A DNA stretch of 5,175 bases from assembly GCF_023145115.1 (NCBI RefSeq), contig NZ_JAGLEJ010000059.1, forward strand, positions 1-5,175, given 5' to 3'. Source of the stretch: Algiphilus sp. Lineage in GTDB: Bacteria > Pseudomonadota > Gammaproteobacteria > Nevskiales > Nevskiaceae. Below, in pieces: positions 1 through 5,151 of the stretch. How positions within the stretch are numbered: the first letter of the stretch is position 1; every line of letters begins with the position of its first letter. The position numbers and the translations under genes are program-made. A model generated the notes under the pieces. It saw nothing but the letters and a program-made list of their open reading frames with translations. It was not told the origin of the DNA and did not search any database.

Positions 1-168
1 TACACCACGTCGTGGGACACGACCGGACTGGACGATAAAGCTACGCCGCCCTGTGGGCGTCACTTTGACTCCAAATCCTGCTAGCTCCGTGTCCCAGTAG
101 ATCGTGACCTTTCCAGCTTTAGGCTCAAGACTAGGTAGGCGGTTCTGTGTGATTCTTAGCGATGGCAT
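1..168 (-). CDS. Tyrosine-recombinase integrase, N-terminal part (runs off window)
   Basis: The minus strand is open from an ATG at 168 to the window edge (56 codons). The protein begins MPSLRITQNRLPSL and carries the block YWDTELAGFGVKVTPTGRRSFIVQ at residues 24-47, cut here as YWDTELAGFGVKV then TPTGRRSFIVQ. This block is typical of the N-terminal arm-DNA-binding domain (DUF4102-like) of P4- and prophage-type integrases, where the pattern W-D-x-E-L-x-G-F-G-V/L-x-V-x-P-x-G is well conserved. The catalytic domain with its R-H-R-Y residues would lie off-window, so intactness is unknown. An AAGGGA ribosome-binding site (177-182) sits 8 nt before the ATG and supports this start. An in-frame ATG at 216, inside the 11-bp repeats, would add 16 residues that do not resemble the family; I prefer 168. 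The gene points away from the att site into the element. It catalyses site-specific integration and excision at the tRNA-Lys site, by family inference. Confidence 0.85.
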   Translation of the reverse strand, partial: MPSLRITQNRLPSLEPKAGKVTIYWDTELAGFGVKVTPTGRRSFIVQSGRVPRRGV

Positions 169-317
169 GACACATATCCCTTGTGAATGGACGTGTGCTG
201 CCAGTAATTCCAGCATCCAGCCAGCATCCAGCAACCAAAGTTGGGCCTAGTGCACCCCTTCCTTAAGTGATTGACGACAGGAGATTTGCACTATTGCGGC
301 CCGTATGCCTATGGCAA
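169..317. other. Non-coding att arm between integrase and tRNA fragment
   Basis: About 150 bp separate the integrase start from the tRNA-Lys fragment, and no convincing gene lies here. In tyrosine-recombinase elements this is where arm-type integrase sites, an excisionase site and the int promoter would be. What can be seen is a tandem 11-bp direct repeat (210-231), described separately, and the int ribosome-binding site at 177-182. No strong sigma-70 promoter is visible on either strand. The assignment as an att arm rests on position and is an inference. Confidence 0.5.
210..231. repeat. Tandem 11-bp direct repeat, possible integrase arm sites
   Basis: CCAGCATCCAG occurs twice with no gap, at 210-220 and 221-231, and related CCAG words flank it (CCAGTAATT at 201-209 and CAACCA after 231). 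It lies between the integrase start and the att core, 87 bp before the core. Direct repeats of about this length in such a place often serve as arm-type binding sites for the integrase N-terminal domain. That role is inferred from position only; the repeat itself is seen directly. Confidence 0.6.
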
Positions 318-362
318 CTCTTAATCAGTAGGTTCGGGGTTCGAGTCCCTGGCGGCCCACCA
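318..362 (+). other. tRNA-Lys(CTT) 3' fragment, att core at element/chromosome junction
   Basis: Reading rightward, every element of a tRNA from position 32 to 76 is present: anticodon loop CTCTTAA (318-324, anticodon CTT at 320-322, lysine), 3' anticodon stem TCAGT (325-329), five-base variable loop (330-334), T arm CGGGG-TTCGAGT-CCCTG (335-351, stem paired with one G-T), 3' acceptor strand GCGGCCC (352-358), discriminator A and encoded CCA (360-362). The 5' half is missing. Bases 313-317 (GGCAA) do not pair with 325-329 beyond the last base pair, there is no D arm, and no GGGCCGC acceptor partner occurs where it should. The gene is therefore not functional. The match begins exactly at the anticodon loop, a common crossover location for tRNA-targeting integrases. 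A degraded tRNA pseudogene is the alternative, but the adjacent integrase makes an att site much more likely. Confidence 0.88.
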
Positions 363-389
363 AGCAAATCAAGAAGTTGGATCGGAATC

Positions 390-412
390 AAGGCCCCAGC
401 GATGGGGCTTTT
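390..412 (+). terminator. Intrinsic terminator downstream of tRNA-Lys fragment
   Basis: GCCCCA (393-398) pairs perfectly with TGGGGC (403-408) around a GCGA tetraloop of the GNRA type. The stem extends to nine pairs (390-398 with 403-411) with one G-T, and ends in TTTT (409-412) on the plus strand. It sits 27 nt after the CCA end. In the uninterrupted chromosome it would have ended the tRNA-Lys transcript; now it would stop any rightward transcript leaving the element. The minus-strand reading has no good U tract, so it is probably not the terminator of the lipid operon. Confidence 0.75.
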
Positions 413-503
413 CCCGTTCTGGGGCGTGTACCACTCGCGTCCCGGGATGCCGCCGGCACCAACAGACGCCCCCGGAAGGACGTTGCTTGCAGCGAGCAGC
501 CAG
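413..503. other. Intergenic stretch without a recognisable gene
   Basis: Between the terminator and the minus-strand coding-like stretch I see no gene. The only structure is a 7-bp inverted repeat, GGGGCGT (421-427) with ACGCCCC (466-472), spanning a 38-nt loop. It lacks a U tract and may be chance in GC-rich DNA. A plus-strand open frame crosses this area (267-776) but is judged spurious. Confidence 0.4.
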
Positions 504-640
504 TCATGCGGTAGTCACCTGCATGCGCTTCTCGCAAAGTGCCTTGAAGTCGTCAATGAACGACTTGCCGGCAAGCGAATACTCGCGATACCGGCGAAAC
601 GCTCCGAGGATGGGGAACCACCGCGGACAGGAGAGCGATC
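504..640 (-). pseudogene. Start-less coding-like stretch, possible gene remnant
   Basis: Directly after the SDR stop codon, in another frame, the minus strand is open and reads a protein-like segment (…WFPILGAFRRYREYSL… then …IDDFKALCEKRMQVTTA) to a TGA at 504-506. Third codon positions are mostly G or C, as in the real genes here. No ATG, GTG or TTG lies near its beginning; upstream the frame merely overlaps the SDR gene. I do not recognise the family. It could be the 3' remnant of a gene whose front was lost, a C-terminal extension separated from the SDR by a frameshift, or a chance open frame. The SDR already has a normal family length without it, which weakens the frameshift idea. Confidence 0.25.
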
Positions 641-1423
641 TCAGATCCCGCGATCCTTGATCATTGTGATGGCCCGGCGCCGCAACCAGCCCGGAACGCG
701 GCGCAGCGTGGCGGACGACAGCCGATTGAGCAGTCCCGGCACCGTGACCGGCTCGCCACGCATGCAGGCGGCATAGCTGTGCTCGGCGACGGCACGCGGC
801 TCGAGATTGGGAATGACGGGCAGCTGCATCGGCTTGCGCCCCTCCTGCTCGATCATGCCGGTATTCGTGAATCCGGGGCATGACGCCGTCACCGTGACCG
901 CGGTTCCGCTCAGTTCCATGCCAAGTGCCTCGCTGAACGAGAGCAGGAAAGCCTTGCTGGCCGCGTAGCTGGCCAGCGACGGAACCGGATTGAACGCCGA
1001 CGTGGATGCGATGTTGAGTATCCGCCCGGCGTTGCGATCGCGCATCTGACGTGCCAGCGGGTGCGTCAGGCGCATGACGCCGAGCACATTGAGCGAGACC
1101 AGTGATTCGTGGCGTTCCAGCGGCACATCGAGGAAGTCGCCCTCGTGCAGCGCGCCGGCGTTGTTGACCAGCAGATCGACCACGCAGCCCCGCCGGGTGA
1201 CCGCGTCGAGGACGGCATTCGCGCCGTCCTCGGATGCAAGATCGGCAGCCATCCAGTCGCACCGGATGCCGTGCTGTGCCGCAATGGCTTCTGCCCGCTC
1301 TTCGAGGCGTGGCGCCGAGCGCGCCACCAGCAGGAGGTCGTGCCCATGCTCCGCGAGCACCTCCGCGATGGCCCACCCGATGCCGCCGGAGGCACCGGTC
1401 ACGAGTGCAACCTGGCCGCTCAT
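641..1423 (-). CDS. Classical short-chain dehydrogenase/reductase (SDR), 260 aa
   Basis: This cytosolic NAD(P)H-dependent oxidoreductase has a Rossmann fold with the full set of classical SDR motifs. TGASGGIG at residues 9-16 binds the cofactor; R35 just after the second strand (LLVARS) favours NADP(H); NNAG lies at 87-90; N112, S140, Y153 and K157 (SYAASK) form the catalytic tetrad; and CPGFTNTGM at 182-190 is the usual P-G segment. Length is normal. Style and C-terminus (VPGLLNRL) resemble the broad COG0300/DltE-like group, whose substrates vary. The start is the ATG at 1423: it overlaps the stop of the upstream acyltransferase gene as ATGA, and GGAG (1431-1434) lies 7 nt before it. An open frame extends 36 codons upstream but is only overlap with the acyltransferase. 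Tight coupling suggests a role with wax ester or acylglycerol metabolism, for example reducing or oxidising an acyl-derived carbonyl; that is inference. Confidence 0.9.
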   Translation of the reverse strand: MSGQVALVTGASGGIGWAIAEVLAEHGHDLLLVARSAPRLEERAEAIAAQHGIRCDWMAADLASEDGANAVLDAVTRRGCVVDLLVNNAGALHEGDFLDVPLERHESLVSLNVLGVMRLTHPLARQMRDRNAGRILNIASTSAFNPVPSLASYAASKAFLLSFSEALGMELSGTAVTVTASCPGFTNTGMIEQEGRKPMQLPVIPNLEPRAVAEHSYAACMRGEPVTVPGLLNRLSSATLRRVPGWLRRRAITMIKDRGI

Positions 1424-2826
1424 GACGCGGCTCCGTCGGCTGCGGGCAACCCGAGAACGCGCTCGAGTTCCGCGAGCGTCTCGCCGGTGTACACCGCCAC
1501 CCGCTGCATGTGCGGCAGCGTGTCCCGACAACCGGTGAAGCCCAGATTGAAGCGATCGCCGTAGCTCAGCACGGAGATGTTGAGCGCCTCGCCGTTGAAC
1601 AGCAGCGAGATCGGATAGATCTCCTGGAGCCTCGCGCCGTTGAGGTACAGCGCCTCGCGCGGCCCGGGCACATTCGAGATGATCAGGTTGTGCATGGGCG
1701 CGACATAGCCACCGACACCCAGCATGACCTGGGCCATGTAGGGCGCCATCAACATCATGGTGAACTGCGGCATCGACTCCGCGGGCACGCGCGAGAGCTC
1801 GGCCTTGGCTGCAGACGCCGAGGCATGACAGGCATGCAGCCGCTCCAGCGGATCGGCGATGTCGGTATGCAGGCTGGCGAGCATGAAGCTGATGGCGTTG
1901 CCGGCCGCCGCGTCATCCGCCGACCGGAACGAAACCGGCATGCCCGCGATGAGCGATTTGCCCGGCAGCCGTCCGAGCTCGCCCAGATAGCGCCGCAGGG
2001 CCCCGGAGCACAACGCCATGAAGACATCGTTGATCGAGACATCGGCCGCTTCGGCCACCGTCTTGATCCGCGAGAACGCGTAGTTCTGCGTGGCGAAGCG
2101 CCGCTTGCCGCATATGCGCCGGTTGATGTCCGACACCGGCGCGTCGAAGGGGCGCGTGAGCGCGTCATTGCGGCGCGACCACTGCCCCGCGAGCGCACGG
2201 ACGGCGGTGACGGCGGAGCGCGCCTGTGTCGATGCCTGTGCCAGCAGGTGCGACCGCGGCTGCTCGCGCTGCGTCTCGGTGGGCGCGCTCGCGGCCGAAC
2301 GGCTGGACAGTGCCCAGGGTGGCCCGCCCGCTTCCGCATCGGGCTTGTCGGATAGCATGCGCCGCAGCATGCGGATCCCGCCGACCCCGTCGATCAGCGC
2401 ATGGTGGGCCTTGAGGTAGAGCGCGAAGCGATCGTTCGCAAGTCCCTCGATGAGGTGCATCTCCCAGAGAGGACGTGTGCGGTCCAGCGGATAGGAGTGC
2501 AGTCGCGAGACCAGTGTCCCGAGCTCGCGTTCGCCGCCCGGTGTGGGCAGCGCCGAGTGACGGAAGTGGTAGTCGAGATCGATCTGGTCCGGCTCCAGTT
2601 CATCCCACATGGGGATGAAGCGTCCGGCCCCGGATCTCCGCAACGCGTAGTTGAACGGCCGGGAGAATATCCGGGTGCGGCGGAAGCGCTCGGCCATCTC
2701 GAGCAGATAGGTGCGCCCGGCGCCGTCCGGCATGCCGAAGATCGACAGACAACCGATGTGCGTCGGCATCGCCGGCTTCTCGGCATACAGCCAGGCGGCA
2801 TCGTTCGGATTGATCAGTCCCCCCAT
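1420..2826 (-). CDS. Wax ester synthase/diacylglycerol acyltransferase (WS/DGAT), 468 aa
   Basis: The enzyme transfers an acyl group from acyl-CoA to a fatty alcohol (wax ester) or diacylglycerol (triacylglycerol) and makes storage lipid at the inner membrane surface. The sequence shows the family's marks in order: an N-terminal NPNDAAWLYAEKPAMPTHIG segment (7-26), PLW at 119-121, the catalytic HHxxxDG as HHALIDG at 141-147 (H142 is the expected base), ND at 266-267 (INDVFMALCSGALRRYL), and NVPGPR at 385-390. An Ala/Ser/Gln-rich linker near 165-205 joins the two halves. The length fits bacterial WS/DGATs (about 450-500 aa), so it looks intact. The ATG at 2826 has a strong AAGGGG site (2834-2839) 7 nt upstream. 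It lies 79 nt after the nitronate monooxygenase-like gene and overlaps the SDR by 4 nt. Whether it prefers alcohols or diacylglycerol cannot be read from the sequence. Confidence 0.95.
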   Translation of the reverse strand: MGGLINPNDAAWLYAEKPAMPTHIGCLSIFGMPDGAGRTYLLEMAERFRRTRIFSRPFNYALRRSGAGRFIPMWDELEPDQIDLDYHFRHSALPTPGGERELGTLVSRLHSYPLDRTRPLWEMHLIEGLANDRFALYLKAHHALIDGVGGIRMLRRMLSDKPDAEAGGPPWALSSRSAASAPTETQREQPRSHLLAQASTQARSAVTAVRALAGQWSRRNDALTRPFDAPVSDINRRICGKRRFATQNYAFSRIKTVAEAADVSINDVFMALCSGALRRYLGELGRLPGKSLIAGMPVSFRSADDAAAGNAISFMLASLHTDIADPLERLHACHASASAAKAELSRVPAESMPQFTMMLMAPYMAQVMLGVGGYVAPMHNLIISNVPGPREALYLNGARLQEIYPISLLFNGEALNISVLSYGDRFNLGFTGCRDTLPHMQRVAVYTGETLAELERVLGLPAADGAAS

Positions 2827-2905
2827 GCACAGTCCCCTTCCCGTTGGTCCCTGGGCGCCGCCGGCCGGTTCTTCGCCGGCTTCGGCGACGCGGGATAGGC
2901 CGCCC
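2827..2905 (-). other. GC-rich spacer within the gene cluster with a weak hairpin
   Basis: This 79-nt gap separates the monooxygenase-like gene from the acyltransferase. It contains GCCGG (2864-2868) and CCGGC (2876-2880) around a 7-nt loop, which may be continued by CGCCG (2856-2860) with CGGCG (2883-2887). There is no U tract on the minus strand, so it is not a standard terminator. It could weaken read-through or protect message ends, or mean nothing. The strong ribosome-binding site of the acyltransferase fills the left end. Confidence 0.3.
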
Positions 2906-3856
2906 CTACGCGGCGGCGGCGCTCACACTCCCCATTTGCCGGCATGTCTCGTGATACTCCGCGATCAGGCGATGGCAGAGCTCACCGGCCGACGGGATGT
3001 CCCGGACCTGCCCGGCCCCCTGACCGGCGGACCAGATGTCCTTCCACGCCTTGCCACCGGAAAGCTCGGTCCCGAAGTCGACGCCCCCTTCCTTCGGCTT
3101 CAGGTTGTCCGGATCCATGCCGGCGCGCTCGATGGAGGCACGCAGGAAGTTCGCCGGCACGCCGCTGATGTGCGGGGTGTAGACGATGTCGGCGGCATTG
3201 GCATCGACCAGCATCTGCTTGTAGGCGTCATCGGCGGCCGCTTCCCTGGTACCGATGAAGCGGGTGCCCATGTAGCCGAAGTCGGCGCCCATGGCGATGG
3301 CCGCTGCAACACCGTCGCCGCTGCTGATGCATCCCGACAGGACGATGTAGCCGTCGAAGACACGCCGGATCTCGGGCACGAGCGCGAAGGGGTTGATGGT
3401 GCCGGCGTGACCACCCGCTCCCGCCGCGACCGGAATGATGCCGTCGACGCCGGCCCTGGCCGCCTTCTCGGCATGGCGTGCATTGACCACGTCGTGGAAT
3501 ACCAGGCCGCCATAGCTGTGCACCGCGTCCACGACTTCGGTCGCCGCACCCAGCGAGGTGATCACCAGCGGCACCTTGTAGCGCACCACCTGTTCGAGAT
3601 CCGCCTGCAGGCGCGGATTGGACTTGTGGACGATCAGGTTGACGCCGAACGGCGCGTCACGCTCGGTGAGCTGGCCGTTGAGGACTTCCAGCCACTCCAC
3701 GAATCCTTCGGTCGAACGCTGATTGAGCGCCGGGAAGGTGCCGATGACGCCGGCCTTGCAGCAGGCCGCCGTGAGGTCGGGATTCGAGACGAGGAACATC
3801 GGAGCGGCGATGATGGGGGCGCGGACGCGACCCTGCCACTGCTCGGGCATGCGCAT
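2906..3856 (-). CDS. Nitronate monooxygenase-like FMN oxidoreductase (NPD/2-nitropropane dioxygenase family), 316 aa
   Basis: An FMN-dependent TIM-barrel enzyme of the nitronate monooxygenase superfamily, which also includes FabK enoyl reductase and NADH:quinone reductases. Visible family marks are API-x-AAPM at 13-20 (first strand, FMN contact), N73 in the FGVNLIVH strand, AAGAGGHAG at 144-152 with H150 in the position of the family's catalytic histidine, and the phosphate-binding region LSGCISSGDGVAAAIAMGAD at 173-192 followed by GYMGTRFIGTREA. The C-terminal GQGAGQVRDIPSAGEL is also typical. Length is normal. The ATG at 3856 follows AAGGGAG (3867-3873), which overlaps the stop codon of the acyl-CoA dehydrogenase only 15 nt upstream; a second ATG at 3850 would give an over-long spacing. 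In this lipid setting, nitroalkane detoxification is not the only option: oxidation or reduction of an acyl-linked substrate is equally possible, and the automatic family name should not be taken as function. Confidence 0.9.
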   Translation of the reverse strand: MRMPEQWQGRVRAPIIAAPMFLVSNPDLTAACCKAGVIGTFPALNQRSTEGFVEWLEVLNGQLTERDAPFGVNLIVHKSNPRLQADLEQVVRYKVPLVITSLGAATEVVDAVHSYGGLVFHDVVNARHAEKAARAGVDGIIPVAAGAGGHAGTINPFALVPEIRRVFDGYIVLSGCISSGDGVAAAIAMGADFGYMGTRFIGTREAAADDAYKQMLVDANAADIVYTPHISGVPANFLRASIERAGMDPDNLKPKEGGVDFGTELSGGKAWKDIWSAGQGAGQVRDIPSAGELCHRLIAEYHETCRQMGSVSAAAA

Positions 3857-3871
3857 GAGTTGGGTTCTCCC

Positions 3872-5011
3872 TTAGTCGAGAATCGAGCGGGCGATGATCT
3901 CCTTCATGATCTCGGAGGTGCCCGCGAAGATGCGGTTGATGCGCTCGTCCTGGTACATGCGGCAGATCGGGTACTCGTCCATGTAGCCGGCACCGCCGTG
4001 CAGCTGCACACCCTCGTCCACCGAACGTCCGTAGACTTCGCTGGCGAAGAGCTTAGCGCGCGCCGCATCCTCGGCGCTGAGCGCACCCTCGTTGTGGAAT
4101 TCCACGCAGCGGTCGACGAAGGCCTGCGCCATCTCGATCTCGGTATCCAGGGCGGCCAGCTTGAAGCGCGTGTTCTGCATCTTGCTGAGCGGCTTGCCGA
4201 AGACCTTGCGCTCGCGCACGAAATCGCGCGTCGTGTCCACGGCCAGGCGCGCCGCGGCGACGTTGCCGGCGGCCGACAGCAGGCGCTCCTCGGCCAGCGC
4301 GTGCATCAGGTGATAGAAGCCCTTGTTGACGGTGCCCAGGACGTTCTCCTTGGGCACGCGCACGTCGTGGAAGAAGAGCTCGGCGGTATCCTGCGACTTC
4401 AGGCCCATCTTCTTGAGATTGCGGCCGCGCTCGAAGCCCTCCATGCCGCGCTCCACCAGGAACAGCGTCACGGCGTGCGGATTCTCCGGATCGGTACGGG
4501 CGGCGACGATGACGAGGTCGCACAGGATGCCGTTGGAGATGTAGGTCTTGGCGCCGTTGAGCACCCAGTGGTCGCCCTTGTCCTCGGCGCGCGTCTTCAT
4601 GCCCGCGAGATCGGAGCCGGCATCGGGCTCGGTCATCGCGACCGCGAGGATGAGCTCGCCGCTGAGCATGCCGGGGAAGTACTTCCGCTTCTGCTCCTCG
4701 GTTCCGAAGGTGCCGATGTAGGGGGCGATCAGACGGTTGTGGACCGTCATGAAGAAGCCCGCATCACCGTGGTAGACATTCTCCTCGATGAGGATCTGCT
4801 CGTAGCGGAAATCCTTGATGCCGAGCCCGCCGTATTCCTCGTCGACCCACATGCACAGATAGCCCGCCTCGCCGGCCTTGAGGAACGCCTCGCGGTCGAC
4901 GATGCCGGCCTCGCGCCAGCGCTCGCTGTTGGGGCTGATCTCGGTCTGGAAGAACTTGCGGGCGCTGTCGCGGAACAGCTCCATCTCGGGCGTCAACGGT
5001 GGGCGTTGCAT
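3872..5011 (-). CDS. Acyl-CoA dehydrogenase, LCAD/IVD-type active site, 379 aa
   Basis: This FAD flavoprotein introduces the alpha-beta double bond in acyl-CoA thioesters (first step of beta-oxidation or branched-chain acyl-CoA breakdown) and passes electrons to ETF. It has the N-terminal helical, middle beta and C-terminal helical domains of the family. The first ACAD signature is AMTEPDAGSDLAGM at 125-138, the FAD/dimer segment RKVFGKPLSKMQNTRFKLA lies at 268-286, and the second signature QLHGGAGYMDEYP at 336-348. The MCAD-type catalytic Glu position near the C-terminus is alanine (A363 in FAGTSEIMKE). Instead E242 in EERLL matches the Glu used by long-chain and isovaleryl-CoA dehydrogenases. 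Length is full. The ATG at 5011 has only a modest purine-rich site (GAGAGAAG, 5014-5021). It is first in the visible cluster and lies 15 nt before the monooxygenase-like gene, so the two are almost surely co-transcribed. Chain length is not predictable here. Confidence 0.95.
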   Translation of the reverse strand: MQRPPLTPEMELFRDSARKFFQTEISPNSERWREAGIVDREAFLKAGEAGYLCMWVDEEYGGLGIKDFRYEQILIEENVYHGDAGFFMTVHNRLIAPYIGTFGTEEQKRKYFPGMLSGELILAVAMTEPDAGSDLAGMKTRAEDKGDHWVLNGAKTYISNGILCDLVIVAARTDPENPHAVTLFLVERGMEGFERGRNLKKMGLKSQDTAELFFHDVRVPKENVLGTVNKGFYHLMHALAEERLLSAAGNVAAARLAVDTTRDFVRERKVFGKPLSKMQNTRFKLAALDTEIEMAQAFVDRCVEFHNEGALSAEDAARAKLFASEVYGRSVDEGVQLHGGAGYMDEYPICRMYQDERINRIFAGTSEIMKEIIARSILD

Positions 5012-5149
5012 GGCTTCTCTCGCTGGATGTCGGGTCGTGGATGAATGAGTCGGGCGCGCTCGGCTCGCCGGGGCGCCGCCGTCGTGCCGGCGCGCGCTCC
5101 GACGGCGACCGCCGCCACGGGGCGGAGGCCGTGCCGACGCGGAATCGCG
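5012..5149. other. GC-rich intergenic region upstream of the acyl-CoA dehydrogenase
   Basis: About 138 bp separate the dehydrogenase start from the stop of a probable upstream gene. No clear -35/-10 promoter is visible on the minus strand. The stretch is full of GC-rich stem options, of which the best is an 8-bp perfect inverted repeat CGCCGTCG (5077-5084) with CGACGGCG (5100-5107) around 15 nt. If a promoter for the cluster exists, it should be here or beyond the window. Confidence 0.4.
5077..5107. repeat. 8-bp perfect inverted repeat in intergenic region
   Basis: CGCCGTCG at 5077-5084 is the exact reverse complement of CGACGGCG at 5100-5107, separated by a GC-rich 15-nt loop that can fold further on itself. 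It lies between the upstream gene's stop and the acyl-CoA dehydrogenase. There is no U tract on either strand, so a factor-independent terminator is doubtful. An operator or a transcript-protecting hairpin is possible. Confidence 0.35.
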
Positions 5150-5151
5150 TC
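5136..5151 (-). repeat. Stem-loop at the stop codon of the upstream gene
   Basis: GACGCG (5136-5141) and CGCGTC (5146-5151) form a perfect 6-bp stem with a 4-nt loop. On the minus strand the stem begins within the TGA stop (5152-5150). No U tract follows, so it is not a standard terminator; it may mark the transcript 3' end of the upstream gene. Confidence 0.35.

Larger units (their letters stand above)
1..362. mobile_element. Terminal part of an integrated element (island or prophage) at tRNA-Lys
   Basis: Three things seen here together mark this as the end of an integrated element: the N-terminus of a tyrosine-recombinase integrase (minus strand, starting at 168), a repeat-bearing non-coding arm, and a 3' tRNA-Lys fragment that lacks its 5' half. 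GC in 1-300 is about 53% by hand count, clearly below the metabolic genes to the right. In known tRNA-targeting elements, the copy of the tRNA 3' end at the distal junction is left as a fragment while the other junction restores the whole tRNA. By that logic the element lies to the left, its other end and the intact tRNA are outside the window, and everything right of 362 is original chromosome. Whether it is a prophage, an integrative conjugative element or a small island cannot be told from this end. Confidence 0.85.

Noticed and set aside
169..216. Longer integrase starting at the ATG at 216
   Set aside because: The added 16 residues do not resemble integrase N-termini, and the ribosome-binding site at 177-182 fits the ATG at 168.
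271..297. Possible plus-strand promoter TTGACG / TATTGC
   Set aside because: Spacing is only 15 nt, the -10 is poor, and there is no gene to serve except the tRNA fragment.
287..362. A complete tRNA gene
   Set aside because: No 5' acceptor strand complementary to GCGGCCC, no D arm, and an unpaired 5' anticodon stem. GCGGCCC at 296-302 is a direct copy of the acceptor strand, not its complement.
267..776. Plus-strand open frame of 169 codons
   Set aside because: It runs through the tRNA fragment (giving the familiar SRFGVRVPGGPP artefact), the terminator and the 3' end of the SDR, and resembles no protein family.
504..1376. Minus-strand open frame of 290 codons overlapping the SDR
   Set aside because: The part over the SDR is an out-of-frame shadow, rich in Arg, Ala and Gly. 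Only the tail after 640 looks coding-like and is listed separately.
1510..2355. Plus-strand open frame of 281 codons
   Set aside because: It lies wholly antisense to the WS/DGAT gene, whose motifs are unmistakable, and has no domain signal of its own.
2856..2887. Terminator between the monooxygenase-like gene and WS/DGAT
   Set aside because: Short GC stems with no U tract, in DNA where such pairing is common by chance; kept only as a weak hairpin.
2711..5044. Plus-strand open frame of 777 codons
   Set aside because: It is antisense to two clearly real genes and part of a third. Its Asp/His/Val-rich, low-complexity make-up is what the reverse strand of GC-rich coding DNA gives.
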